Shown piece after piece: positions 26,054 to 34,549 of a DNA stretch of 64,000 bases. The position numbers and the translations under genes are program-made. The stretch's first letter is position 1; each line of letters opens with the position of its first letter. This DNA comes from JABSQH01 sp965230015 (GTDB lineage Bacteria > Actinomycetota > Acidimicrobiia > Acidimicrobiales > Ilumatobacteraceae), in assembly GCA_965230015.1 (NCBI GenBank), contig CBDDKF010000026.1, positions 62,001 to 126,000 on the forward strand, in the 5' to 3' direction. The notes beneath the pieces were generated by a model. That model was given only the letters and a program-made list of their open reading frames with translations. It did no database searches and was not told the origin of the DNA.

Positions 26054-26067
26054 AGCCCGGTTTGCAG

Positions 26068-26805
26068 TCAGCGCGCCGTGCTGTGGCGTACGTGCTCGTT
26101 CATCGCCCGCAGATCGGGACGGTCGTCGAGCAGCGAGATCACTGCTCGGCCGTCGAGCTCCTCGGGTGTTGTGCCGAGCTCGGCAACGATGGCGCGGAGC
26201 AGTGTGAGGTCGTCTCGCTCGTCGACGGTGAGGCGGATGTCGCCGCGCTGCGCCCAGTTGGGAATCGGTAACTCGGTCGACGCAAAGCGGGCCGGCCGGC
26301 GCGCCACGAACGGGGTGACATGCTCGCGCTCGATGGGGTCGACCGCCTCCCGTGCCGCAGCGTGCAGCGCAGCGGCACGGATCGCCTCGACGTCGAAACC
26401 GCGAGGCAGGTGGCCGCGGTGACCGGTGTAGACGTACTGCACGCCAGGCCCGAGCAGCTCGACGGATCGATCGACGAAGTCCGGCTGGACGAACGGGCAG
26501 TCGCCGGTCACTCTGACGACCGTGTCGGCGTCGGTGGTCGAGTCGACCGCGGCGACGAAACGGTCGAGCACGTCGGTGGGGTGGCCACGTACAACTCTGG
26601 TGCCGTGTGCTGCCACCATCTGCGCAAGTTCGTCGTCTTCTTCGAGTGTTGAGGTGGCCAACACGATCTCGTCGACCGACTGCGCCCTGCGCAGCCGCCT
26701 GAGTACCCACTCGATGACGGGAGTGCCACCGAGATCGGCGAGTGACTTTCCAGGCAGTCGACGCGAGCCCATGCGCGCCTGCACGATGGCGACGGTCGAC
26801 GGCAT
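26068..26805 (-). CDS. SpsF-type cytidylyltransferase, probably in the PseF role
   Basis: 245 residues. The nucleotide-binding start VAIVQARMGSRRLPGKSL and the later VRVTGDCPFVQPDFVD are those of the SpsF/COG1861 group, not of the NeuA/PseF group. Given its place directly after pseC and opposite pseG, it is the likely activator of Pse to CMP-Pse. A second, NeuA-type cytidylyltransferase occurs at 8169-8843. It ends the minus arm pseB-pseC-this gene and starts immediately after the pseC stop. Role by context is inference; the family is clear. Confidence 0.78.
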   Translation of the reverse strand: MPSTVAIVQARMGSRRLPGKSLADLGGTPVIEWVLRRLRRAQSVDEIVLATSTLEEDDELAQMVAAHGTRVVRGHPTDVLDRFVAAVDSTTDADTVVRVTGDCPFVQPDFVDRSVELLGPGVQYVYTGHRGHLPRGFDVEAIRAAALHAAAREAVDPIEREHVTPFVARRPARFASTELPIPNWAQRGDIRLTVDERDDLTLLRAIVAELGTTPEELDGRAVISLLDDRPDLRAMNEHVRHSTAR

Positions 26806-27888
26806 CTAGGTCGGTGTGAGCGCCCGCTCCAGTGCGATGACGACCCGGTCCTGGTCGTCGTCGGACATCGTCGGGAACACCGGCAACGACAGCAGACGGG
26901 CGTACGCCTGATCGGTCGCCGGACACTGTGCGGCGAGGTCGCGGTAGATCGGATGATGGTGAATGGGCACGTAGTGCACCTGGACAGCGATGCCGTCGGC
27001 GTGCAGACGGTCGTAGACGCCGCGTCGATCGTCGACGCGAATCGGATAGATGTGATAGCCGTGCCCGTATCCAGAGGGCGCAGCCGGCGGAAGGTCGATC
27101 GGGAAACCGGCGAGCAGCTCGTCGTAGCGTGCGGCGATCGCCTGGCGTCTGGCGATGAAGTGATCGAGCTTGCCCAACTGGCTCAGCCCGAGTGCGGCCT
27201 GAATGTCGGTCAGGCGATAGTTCATTCCGAGCTCTGCCACTTCGTAGTACCAGCCGCCCTGCGTTTCGTCACGAATGGTGCCGTGCGATCGAAAACGGCG
27301 AAGACGCTCCGCCAGCTCGGCGTTGTTCGTAGTGACGACCCCGCCTTCACCGGTCGTCACCGGCTTCACCGGATGGAACGAAAAACAGGTCATGTCCGAA
27401 TAGGCACAGTTGCCGACGGGGCCGTCGGGGGTCCATGCGCCGAGTGCATGCGCGGCATCCTCAATCACGACCGGCGGACGTGCGGATAGCTCCGCCAGAT
27501 CGATCGGAAGCCCGGCATAGTGCACCGGGACGAGCGCATCGAGGTCGTTTGGAATCGCCGTCGTATCGAGGTTCAACGTCGCTGGATCGATGTCGATCAA
27601 CTCGACCTCGGCGCCGAGGTAGCGCGCACAGTTGGCCGAGGCGACGAACGACAGCGCCGACGTAGCAGATGTCTGCCCTGGGCCGAGCTGCGCCGCCGCG
27701 CAGGCTCCATGGAGTGCGGCGGTGCCGTTCGCGTACGCAACGGCATGCTCGGCGCCGACATGTTCGGCGAGCGCGTGTTCGAAGCGCTCGATCGCCGGTC
27801 CCTGTGTGAGCCAATCGCCGCGCAACGTCGCCGCGACCGCTTCGACATCGTCATCGTCGATCGTTTGCCGGCCATACGGCAGGCGCAC
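26806..27888 (-). CDS. pseC: UDP-4-amino-4,6-dideoxy-N-acetyl-altrosamine transaminase
   Basis: 360 residues from GTG 27888, where MRLPYGRQTIDDDD matches the usual short N-terminus. Earlier in-frame starts at 27909 and 27918 overlap pseB. It is a DegT/DnrJ/EryC1-fold aminotransferase: the PLP Lys is K175 in SFHPVKPVTTGEGG, with EDAAHALGA for the cofactor Asp and NYRLTDIQAALGL. It aminates C4 of the PseB product using glutamate. It lies between pseB (stop seven bases before this start) and the cytidylyltransferase gene. Confidence 0.85.
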   Translation of the reverse strand: MRLPYGRQTIDDDDVEAVAATLRGDWLTQGPAIERFEHALAEHVGAEHAVAYANGTAALHGACAAAQLGPGQTSATSALSFVASANCARYLGAEVELIDIDPATLNLDTTAIPNDLDALVPVHYAGLPIDLAELSARPPVVIEDAAHALGAWTPDGPVGNCAYSDMTCFSFHPVKPVTTGEGGVVTTNNAELAERLRRFRSHGTIRDETQGGWYYEVAELGMNYRLTDIQAALGLSQLGKLDHFIARRQAIAARYDELLAGFPIDLPPAAPSGYGHGYHIYPIRVDDRRGVYDRLHADGIAVQVHYVPIHHHPIYRDLAAQCPATDQAYARLLSLPVFPTMSDDDQDRVVIALERALTPT

Positions 27889-27895
27889 TGCCGGC

Positions 27896-28918
27896 CTAGG
27901 TGGATGCACCCGGCGCAACCTCGGACTCGATCAGCCCACGGAGCTCGTCGACGGTGAGAAACCGGTCGTTCGTGTTGCTGTCATATGAGAAGCCGGGGTC
28001 GCAGTAACGGCCCGGGCGCTCGCTGCTGTCGGTGCGGAACTCGTCGGCATCCCATTGTGGCCAGCTCGGCATGATCACGAAGTACGAGTCGAACTCGATC
28101 GTCGAGTACGAGTCGGTGCTGGTGATCATCTCCTCGTGCAGTTTCTCTCCGGGACGAATGCCGACGATCTTCTGCTCGGCGTCGGGCGCGATCGCGGCGG
28201 CGACGTCGACGATTCGATAGCTCGGGATCTTGGGGACGAAGATCTCGCCGCCCCACATTCGGTTGAACGAGTCGAGGACGAAGTCGACCCCTTCCTGCAG
28301 CGTGATGTTGAACCGGGTCATTCGCTCGTCGGTGATCGGCAGAACGCCAGACGCGGCGCGCTCGCGGAAGAACGGGATGACCGATCCGCGACTGCCCATC
28401 ACGTTGCCGTAACGCACCACCGAGAAGCGAACATCGCGCTTGCCTCGAAAGTTGTTGGCAGCGACGAACAACTTGTCGGATGCGAGCTTGGTCGCGCCGT
28501 ACAGGTTGATCGGAGCCGCGGCTTTGTCGGTCGACAGCGCGATCACCCGGGAAACGCCGTTGGTCATCGCTGCGTTGATGACATGCTCGGCACCGAGGAT
28601 GTTGGTCTTCACCGCCTCGAACGGGTTGTACTCCGCTGCGGGGACCTGCTTCAACGCGGCGGCATGGACGACGACGTCGACACCCTCCATGGCGCGGGTG
28701 AGTCGTTGCTCGTCGCGGACATCGCCGAGGAAGTAGCGCATCGTGTCGTGGTGCGCGGCGAACACCGGATCGTGCTGCATCTCGAACTGCTTGAGCTCGT
28801 CGCGGCTGAACACGATGACCTTGGCGGGACGGGATCGCTCGAGGGTCGTGCCGATGAAACGCTTGCCGAACGAGCCAGTGCCGCCCGTGACGAGGATGGT
28901 CGTTCCGTCGAGGTTCAT
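27896..28918 (-). CDS. pseB: UDP-N-acetylglucosamine 4,6-dehydratase (inverting)
   Basis: 340 residues. NAD motif TGGTGSFGKRF, then HAAALKQVPAAEYNPFEA. The catalytic residues D131, K132, Y140 and K144 lie in STDKAAAPINLYGATKL, the same spacing as in characterised PseB/FlaA1. It carries out C6 dehydration with C5 inversion on UDP-GlcNAc, the first Pse step. It is the first gene of the minus arm. Its start faces the gene at 29037 across a 118-base divergent gap, which probably holds the promoter of both. Confidence 0.9.
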   Translation of the reverse strand: MNLDGTTILVTGGTGSFGKRFIGTTLERSRPAKVIVFSRDELKQFEMQHDPVFAAHHDTMRYFLGDVRDEQRLTRAMEGVDVVVHAAALKQVPAAEYNPFEAVKTNILGAEHVINAAMTNGVSRVIALSTDKAAAPINLYGATKLASDKLFVAANNFRGKRDVRFSVVRYGNVMGSRGSVIPFFRERAASGVLPITDERMTRFNITLQEGVDFVLDSFNRMWGGEIFVPKIPSYRIVDVAAAIAPDAEQKIVGIRPGEKLHEEMITSTDSYSTIEFDSYFVIMPSWPQWDADEFRTDSSERPGRYCDPGFSYDSNTNDRFLTVDELRGLIESEVAPGAST

Positions 28919-29036
28919 CCGAGATTCAGTGCAGAGTCAGCGCCGACGGGTTTCGTCGGGAACGCCATGCTACCGACTCCGTTCCGGCGACCTGAGGAGC
29001 GCGTCCGTTGATCGGTACGCTCGCTGAGCCCTCCCT

Positions 29037-30005
29037 ATGTCTCGAAAAGTCACCCTGTCGGGTCTGCGCAATCAGAGCCACGTCGTCTATGCCGCATCGT
29101 GGCTGCGCCATGCCGTGACGCAGAATGGGCCACTCGCCCTTGTGGTGGTCGACGGAGGCGAGGGGCGGCGACCACAGTCGATCGATCGCCTGCACTCGAT
29201 CTCGACCGACATCGAGATCGTGGGCGAGCACTCGGAAGAGTCCGGTGACCACGACTACGTCTCGATTGGAACTCCCGGGATCAAGCCGTGGTTGCGACTA
29301 CGGCGAGCGCACCCTCACGATCGAATTCGCACGGTGACGATCGACGAGGGTCTCGGATCGTTCGCCACATGGAAGCAGCGTCGACGAGCCATCCTGCGCG
29401 AAGGCGGATCGGAACCCGCTGCGACCGTGCGCGCCATCAGTCGCGACATCGCCGCACGGCGAATGCCTGCTGAGCAGTGGCGGCTGTTCATCGACGGCAC
29501 GGAGGGTTGGGCGATCAGCGAAGCGATCGCTGCCGAGTACCGCCGGGAAGCGCCTCGCACCACGGTGACGCCCGACGTCGTGTACCTCAGCCAGCCGTGG
29601 GTGGAACTTGGATCCGTCGCAGAGGAACCGTACGTCGCCCACATCACGGCCGTGGCCGACCAGGTCCGATCATTGGGTTGGCGATTTCGAGTTCGACCGC
29701 ACCCGACCGAAGAGCACGAGCGGTACGCGCCGTTCGATCTGATCGCGAGTCGCGGGCCGGCGGAACTCGATCCCGAGGTGTTGGCCGCCACGGCCCTCGT
29801 CGGCGAGAGCACGACGGCGCTCCTCAACCTTTCGGCGATCCACGGGATGCCGGCCGTTCAGATCCGTGGACCGGTTCCGCAGTTCACGCAGGAGTGGCTC
29901 AGCGACGCGCAGCGGTCGCTGTTCATGCAATTCCTCGGCGGCCCGGTCGAGACCGAGCAGCTGGCGGAGCGGTTGGCGTCAGTGACGGGGCCCGCCGATG
30001 GGTGA
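29037..30005 (+). CDS. Putative polysialyltransferase-like glycosyltransferase
   Basis: 322 residues, all soluble. TLSGLRNQSHVVYAASWL at the N-terminus, TVTIDEGLGSFATW in the middle, and VVYLSQPW, RVRPHPTEEHERYAP and ATALVGESTTALLNLS in the C-terminal half give a GT-B-like pattern seen in bacterial polysialyltransferase-type enzymes. The RPHP and S-T/S-T loop would hold the CMP-donor site. Its position directly divergent from pseB makes a nonulosonic acid transferase plausible. The last 27 bases overlap the converging gene. Family call is by pattern only, so moderate confidence. Confidence 0.55.
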   Translation: MSRKVTLSGLRNQSHVVYAASWLRHAVTQNGPLALVVVDGGEGRRPQSIDRLHSISTDIEIVGEHSEESGDHDYVSIGTPGIKPWLRLRRAHPHDRIRTVTIDEGLGSFATWKQRRRAILREGGSEPAATVRAISRDIAARRMPAEQWRLFIDGTEGWAISEAIAAEYRREAPRTTVTPDVVYLSQPWVELGSVAEEPYVAHITAVADQVRSLGWRFRVRPHPTEEHERYAPFDLIASRGPAELDPEVLAATALVGESTTALLNLSAIHGMPAVQIRGPVPQFTQEWLSDAQRSLFMQFLGGPVETEQLAERLASVTGPADG

Positions 30006-32006
30006 CGGCGGGCCGAGCAACCGGAGCAGCTGGCCCGCGGCCCGCTGAATCGCAACGTCGGGCGGTCCCACGGTGCCATTCGTCGCGCCGACCATCGAGG
30101 CGTGCCAGAAGTCGCTGCCATCGTCGGCGATGCGCCACGTCCCGAGCTCGGTGGGATGGATGGTGATGGTCGGAGTGCCGACCGCCGCTGCGAGTTCGGT
30201 CGGAGTCGTGCCGACGCCGACCACTGCGGCGCACGCGCCGACCGTTGCTGCCGCTGCCTCGAAGTCGTTGCGCAGGTCGACGCCGTCGAAGAACGTCATC
30301 GAATCGCCGAAGTGACGCGACAGCGCAGCGCGTTCGTGTTCGGTGGCGTCGTGCTGCAGACAGACGAAGCGGCGTCCGGTCGCCGCAAGTGGCGCCAGAT
30401 CGTCGACCTGTACGAAGTGCACCGAGCGTGATGGGGTCACGAACTCCGAGCGCCAGACGACGCCGACGGCGCCCGATGGCACGCGCTGGCTGGCTCGTTC
30501 GCGCGCCGTGCTCGCTGTGCGCAGGTAGGCATTCCGCGGCCGCTGGCCGATCGCGAGCCGTTGCATCGATCGAGCGAGCAGGATCGTGGACGCTGACCCA
30601 GCCGCACGTGAGCCGGTGTGATCGAGCAGGTCGTAGAACGCGCCCGACCGCGACGTCTCGGCGAGAAAGCCGAACCGGGGGCGCCCAGATCGGCGCTCAA
30701 TGGGGATGAACTCGATGGTGGGAAAGGATCGGCCCAGCAGCGAGGCGAGTCGCGGATCGCACGTTGCTGCGACGCGCTCGGCGCGTTCGGCGATGGCCGA
30801 GTACAGGCCGGCCGTCGTGATCTCGTCCCCTGGACCGTCTTGGGAGATCACGTAGACACGTTCGCCTTCGAGTTGATGTGCATCGGGACGGACCAGTACA
30901 CGATTCCCGAATTCCGCCTGTGCTCGCCGCCGGTCGCCGACGTGCAGATAGGCATCGAACCCGGCCGCAAGGTCGCCGAGCTGGAGGAGCGCGAGGTATC
31001 GGACATCGTCGAAGGCGGGACGGAGCCGAGCGCGGCCCTCGCGCAGTCGGCACACTTCGAGTGCCGCACGTTCTTCGAGCAACATCCGTGCTGCGAGCTT
31101 CTCAGCGTCCCAGTGGCGCGCGGATCCGATCAGCGTCCTCAGAACCCGTCGTGCGCGGCGAAAGTCGCGGTCGATGTAGTAGGCACCGGCGAGGTGGGCG
31201 CGTGTCGTCGGCGATCCCCGCTCTTCGAGTTGTGCGTCCTCGGCGATGGCGATCGCATCGTGTGCGGTACCGAGCTGCAGCGTTGCGTCGACGAGGAATG
31301 CTGGATCCGTCGCGTCCATGCAGCGGTCGAGCACGGTGCGTTGGGCATCAAGTGCGCTCTGGCCATCGAGCTCGAACCGGCGTACGAGTCGTTCGATTCG
31401 TCCGGGCGGGCGCAGGTCGCTCCATACGTCGGTGATCGACCGAACTCGATGCGCGTCGCCCATCTCCCACGAGGCGTCGAACATGATGAGCGACACGTCG
31501 CGGTCCGACGGTGTTTGGTGCGTCGCAGCATCGAGCACGCGTTGCGCCCGACCGGTGCGAGTCAATGCATCGAGACCCCACGATGTGAGTGGCTGTACGA
31601 GCTCGTCGCAGTCACGTGCGACCACGTCGGGTTTGCCGCGTGCGAGCTCGAGGGCGGCGGTCGCGTCGGCGTCTGGCGGCAGTGTGGCGAGCACTCTCTG
31701 CGCGTCGTCGAGCCGGTCGACGGCCAGGAAGAGCGTGAACGCAAGCATCCGATGCGTCGCCAGTTGGCTCCGTTCGAGCGCAGCGACGTGACCATCGAAG
31801 AACTCCACTGCGCCCGCCGCCCGAGCCAGGTCCCCAAGCCGTCGAAGACCCATCTCCGACAGGGGCTCGTGCAGTCGTCCGAGCCTGATGAGCGGCGAGG
31901 TGAGAACTCCGCCGGCTCGTGCGTCACTGCGGACGAGTACCTGCTCGCACCACTCGACGACGACTGCGCGGAGGTTGAGAACTTGCCGCCGTATCGGCCT
32001 ACGCAC
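29979..32006 (-). CDS. Helical-repeat (TPR-like) protein with GT9-like C-terminal domain
   Basis: About 675 residues from GTG 32006, which overlaps the Wzt stop by eight bases (a coupled start). The first ~400 residues are a run of degenerate helical pairs rich in A, L and R (for example VDRLDDAQRVLATLPPDAD). From about 425 there is an ADP-heptose-transferase-like fold: YVISQDGPGDEIT, VGVVWRSEF, FVCLQHDATEHERAAL, and VVGVGTTPTELAAAVGTP. Fusions of TPR and GT9-like domains occur in glycan and protein glycosylation systems. It forms an operon with the ABC exporter upstream. Confidence 0.65.
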   Translation of the reverse strand: MRRPIRRQVLNLRAVVVEWCEQVLVRSDARAGGVLTSPLIRLGRLHEPLSEMGLRRLGDLARAAGAVEFFDGHVAALERSQLATHRMLAFTLFLAVDRLDDAQRVLATLPPDADATAALELARGKPDVVARDCDELVQPLTSWGLDALTRTGRAQRVLDAATHQTPSDRDVSLIMFDASWEMGDAHRVRSITDVWSDLRPPGRIERLVRRFELDGQSALDAQRTVLDRCMDATDPAFLVDATLQLGTAHDAIAIAEDAQLEERGSPTTRAHLAGAYYIDRDFRRARRVLRTLIGSARHWDAEKLAARMLLEERAALEVCRLREGRARLRPAFDDVRYLALLQLGDLAAGFDAYLHVGDRRRAQAEFGNRVLVRPDAHQLEGERVYVISQDGPGDEITTAGLYSAIAERAERVAATCDPRLASLLGRSFPTIEFIPIERRSGRPRFGFLAETSRSGAFYDLLDHTGSRAAGSASTILLARSMQRLAIGQRPRNAYLRTASTARERASQRVPSGAVGVVWRSEFVTPSRSVHFVQVDDLAPLAATGRRFVCLQHDATEHERAALSRHFGDSMTFFDGVDLRNDFEAAAATVGACAAVVGVGTTPTELAAAVGTPTITIHPTELGTWRIADDGSDFWHASMVGATNGTVGPPDVAIQRAAGQLLRLLGPPSPIGGPRH

Positions 32007-32778
32007 CGGCTCGGTCTTGGTCGTACGCGTCGAGCACCTCGTCGACGGGACCGTCCTGAATGAGCTCGCCCTCACGCATCCAGATGCAACGACTGCACGT
32101 CTGCCTGATCTCGGACAGGTTGTGGGTCACCATCAACACTGTTCCTGCGTCTTCGCGGATCTGCTTGATCCGGTCGAGGCTGCGTTGACGAAAGTCGCGG
32201 TCGCCCACGGCGAGCGCCTCGTCGATCAGTAGCACGTCGGGGATTTGCAGCGTGGCGATCGAGAACGCCAAGCGGGCGCGCATACCCGACGAATAGGTGT
32301 TCATGGGCCGCCGCATCGCGTCGCCGAGTCCCGAGAACTCGGCCACCATCGGGACAAGCGCTTCTACCTCCTGGCGCTCCATCCCCATGGCGAGTCCGCC
32401 GAGCATGACGTTGCGGTACCCCGACAGTTGGGGCTTCAGTGCTGCTCCGACGCCGAGAAGATGGGGTTCGCCGCGCACGAGTACGCGGCCCGCGGCAACG
32501 GACTGCAGGCCGGCGATTGCCCGGAGCAGCGTCGACTTGCCCGAGCCGTTGGCGCCGATGACGCCAACCGCTTCGCCGACCTCGACCGTGAACGACACGT
32601 CGCGGACGGCGTGGATCACGGTCGATCGGCGCGATCTGAAGCCGCGCCCAAACAGTTCTTTGGCGTTCAGTACTTGGTCCTCGTAGACGCGGTACTTCAC
32701 GTCGACGTGTTCGACCGACAGGCTGAGCGATGGCGTACCGCCGGAGAGCGAGGAGCGGTCGACCGCGGTCTCAGTCAC
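31999..32778 (-). CDS. ABC transporter ATP-binding protein, short Wzt/TagH type
   Basis: 259 residues from GTG 32778, overlapping the permease stop by eight bases. Walker A is GANGSGKSTLLRAI. The signature region TYSSGMRARLAFSIA and Walker B VLLIDEALAVGD are the polysaccharide-exporter (ABC-2/Wzt) versions, followed by the switch His in VTHNLSEI. The YRVYEDQVLNAKELFGR start is typical. It ends soon after the NBD, without a carbohydrate-binding tail. With the permease it forms an exporter of a lipid-linked glycan, distinct from the pair at 40454-42488. Confidence 0.85.
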   Translation of the reverse strand: MTETAVDRSSLSGGTPSLSLSVEHVDVKYRVYEDQVLNAKELFGRGFRSRRSTVIHAVRDVSFTVEVGEAVGVIGANGSGKSTLLRAIAGLQSVAAGRVLVRGEPHLLGVGAALKPQLSGYRNVMLGGLAMGMERQEVEALVPMVAEFSGLGDAMRRPMNTYSSGMRARLAFSIATLQIPDVLLIDEALAVGDRDFRQRSLDRIKQIREDAGTVLMVTHNLSEIRQTCSRCIWMREGELIQDGPVDEVLDAYDQDRAGA

Positions 32779-33622
32779 GTGCGTACCGTTCCTCGGCGGC
32801 CCGGAACCACAGGAACCCACCGATGAAGATGGCCACCGTCCATGCCAGTGCGGACACGACGAGCGACTCACCGAGCGACCCGCCCATGATCGTCCATCTG
32901 CCGAGTTCGATGTAGCAGTACATCGGATTGGCGATGAACAGCCACTTGAGGCTCGGCGAGACGTAGGCATCGGCAGCGAAGATCACACCCGATGCGTAGA
33001 GCAGCAGCCGGAAGATGAACGGCAGGATCTGGGTCGTATCGCGGAAGTGCGTGGTGACGCGGGCAGAAACGAAGGCGGTCCCCGTATTGAAGAAGAACTG
33101 CACCGCCAGGATCAATGGCAGGAGAAACCATGTCCAGCGGAACTGTTCGCCAGTCAGTACCGCCATCACGTAGATGATTGCGAAGGTGGGCAGCGACGTG
33201 AGCGTCTCAGTCAACGAACTCGTGACCGGCAGCAACGCACGGGGAAACCGGATCGCCTTGAGCAGCCCGATGTTGCCGATGATGCTGTTCGCTCCGGTCA
33301 CCGTGATGCGTTGGGTGTACTGAAAGATGAACAAGCCGATCGTGAGGAACAGCATGAAGTTCTCGACGCCGCGCGTGGTGTCGAGCAGGAGCCCAAAGAT
33401 CAGGAAGTAGACACCGATCGACAACGCAGGGTTCAGCAGGTGCCACAGATTGCCGAGCACGGTGGTGATCTGTCGTGCCCTTAGCTCGCTCGCCGAGACG
33501 TACCAGACGTACTGCCGCCGAGCCCACATGCGCGACAGATACGGCCCAAGTCGATCTGTGGCGTGAATGTCGCGGAGCTCGCTCGACGGGGCGAGCTCGA
33601 CGGTCGTCGACATTCGGCGCAT
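32771..33622 (-). CDS. ABC-2 type polysaccharide exporter permease
   Basis: About 283 residues from ATG 33622; ATG 33613 is equally possible. A soluble N-terminal stretch is followed by VLGNLWHLLNPALSIGVYFLIFGLLL, then about six hydrophobic spans in all, in the Wzm/TagG pattern with the LLKAIRFPRALLPV loop before the third span. It pairs with the ATPase encoded just downstream. The start faces the GT2 gene at 33683 across 60 bases. Confidence 0.82.
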   Translation of the reverse strand: MRRMSTTVELAPSSELRDIHATDRLGPYLSRMWARRQYVWYVSASELRARQITTVLGNLWHLLNPALSIGVYFLIFGLLLDTTRGVENFMLFLTIGLFIFQYTQRITVTGANSIIGNIGLLKAIRFPRALLPVTSSLTETLTSLPTFAIIYVMAVLTGEQFRWTWFLLPLILAVQFFFNTGTAFVSARVTTHFRDTTQILPFIFRLLLYASGVIFAADAYVSPSLKWLFIANPMYCYIELGRWTIMGGSLGESLVVSALAWTVAIFIGGFLWFRAAEERYARD

Positions 33623-33682
33623 GTTACCCAGCAGTTCGCGCTGAACCGGGCCGCGCTGCGCTCGGACCGTAGCCTTGACGCC

Positions 33683-34549
33683 GTGCCCGACGACTGTCAC
33701 ATCGACTGGGTTGTGCTGACTCGTGGCGATCGCCCCGACGCGCTGACCAGGGCAATCGCGTCGACCGTTCGACAATCCGACTCATCGGCCGTGCTGGTCG
33801 GCAATGGCGTCACCAACGCGGCCGCGCTACCGGCGGCGAGCGACGCCGTCGCCGTGGTGCGCAGCCCAGAGAACCTGGGAATCCCGGGTGGACGTGATCT
33901 CGGCGTGTCCGCCTCGTCGGCGGCGCTCGTCGGCTTCCTGGACGACGATGCCGAACTCCACGATGGGGTCGCACGTTCGGTGCAGCGACGCTTCGCCGAA
34001 CGTCCCGGGCTCGCTGCGGTCTCGCTCCGTCTGATCGACGAGGACGGGCTCTCGGCAACTCGGCACGTCCCTCGTCCTGGAGGGCGAGCACCCGAGGGCA
34101 GCGGCGATGTCGCCACGTTCCTCGGTGGCGCATCGGTGATTCGGCGCTCGGCGTACGACCAGGTGGGCGGTTACTTCACCGAGCTCTTCTACGGGCATGA
34201 GGAGGTCGAGTTGTCGTGGCGCTTGATCGATGCCGGCTGGTCGATCGAGTACCTCGCCGACGCAACCGTGTTCCATCCGCGGACCGAGATCTCGCGGCAC
34301 GCCGAAGGCTGGCGCCTCACCGGTCGGAACCGAGTGCTCATCGCTCGGCGCACCTTGCCCTGGCCAGTGGCATGGGTGCATATGCTCACCTGGCTCGTGC
34401 TGGGGTTCATCCGTGCGGGAGATCAGCGCAACCGTCGTGCGTACGTCCGTGGCTGGCGCAGCGGTTGGACGATCTCGGTCGGTCGGCGGCCGATTCGCTG
34501 GTCGACCGTGTGGCGGCTCACCTGCCTGGGTCGCCCGCCCGTGATTTGA
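33683..34549 (+). CDS. Glycosyltransferase family 2 protein
   Basis: 288 residues from GTG 33683. DWVVLTRGDRPDALTRAI is the nucleotide-binding start, NLGIPGGRDLGVSAS the galactofuranosyl/rhamnosyl-type loop, and VGFLDDDAELHDG the metal site. GGASVIRRSAYDQVGGY and FYGHEEVELSWRL hold the catalytic region. One weak hydrophobic segment lies near the C-terminus (VAWVHMLTWLVLGFI). It converges with the GT2 gene 34518-35498, overlapping it by 32 bases. Donor and acceptor are unknown. Confidence 0.8.
   Translation: MPDDCHIDWVVLTRGDRPDALTRAIASTVRQSDSSAVLVGNGVTNAAALPAASDAVAVVRSPENLGIPGGRDLGVSASSAALVGFLDDDAELHDGVARSVQRRFAERPGLAAVSLRLIDEDGLSATRHVPRPGGRAPEGSGDVATFLGGASVIRRSAYDQVGGYFTELFYGHEEVELSWRLIDAGWSIEYLADATVFHPRTEISRHAEGWRLTGRNRVLIARRTLPWPVAWVHMLTWLVLGFIRAGDQRNRRAYVRGWRSGWTISVGRRPIRWSTVWRLTCLGRPPVI

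Noticed and set aside
24881..26926. 681-residue open frame on the minus strand across pseG and the cytidylyltransferase gene
   Set aside because: It is antisense to well-supported genes, is Arg- and Pro-rich without a domain, and is expected from high GC.
28943..28959. Small hairpin (ccgacg, loop ggttt, cgtcgg) in the pseB leader
   Set aside because: Six pairs in GC-rich DNA are expected by chance, and there is no T-run.
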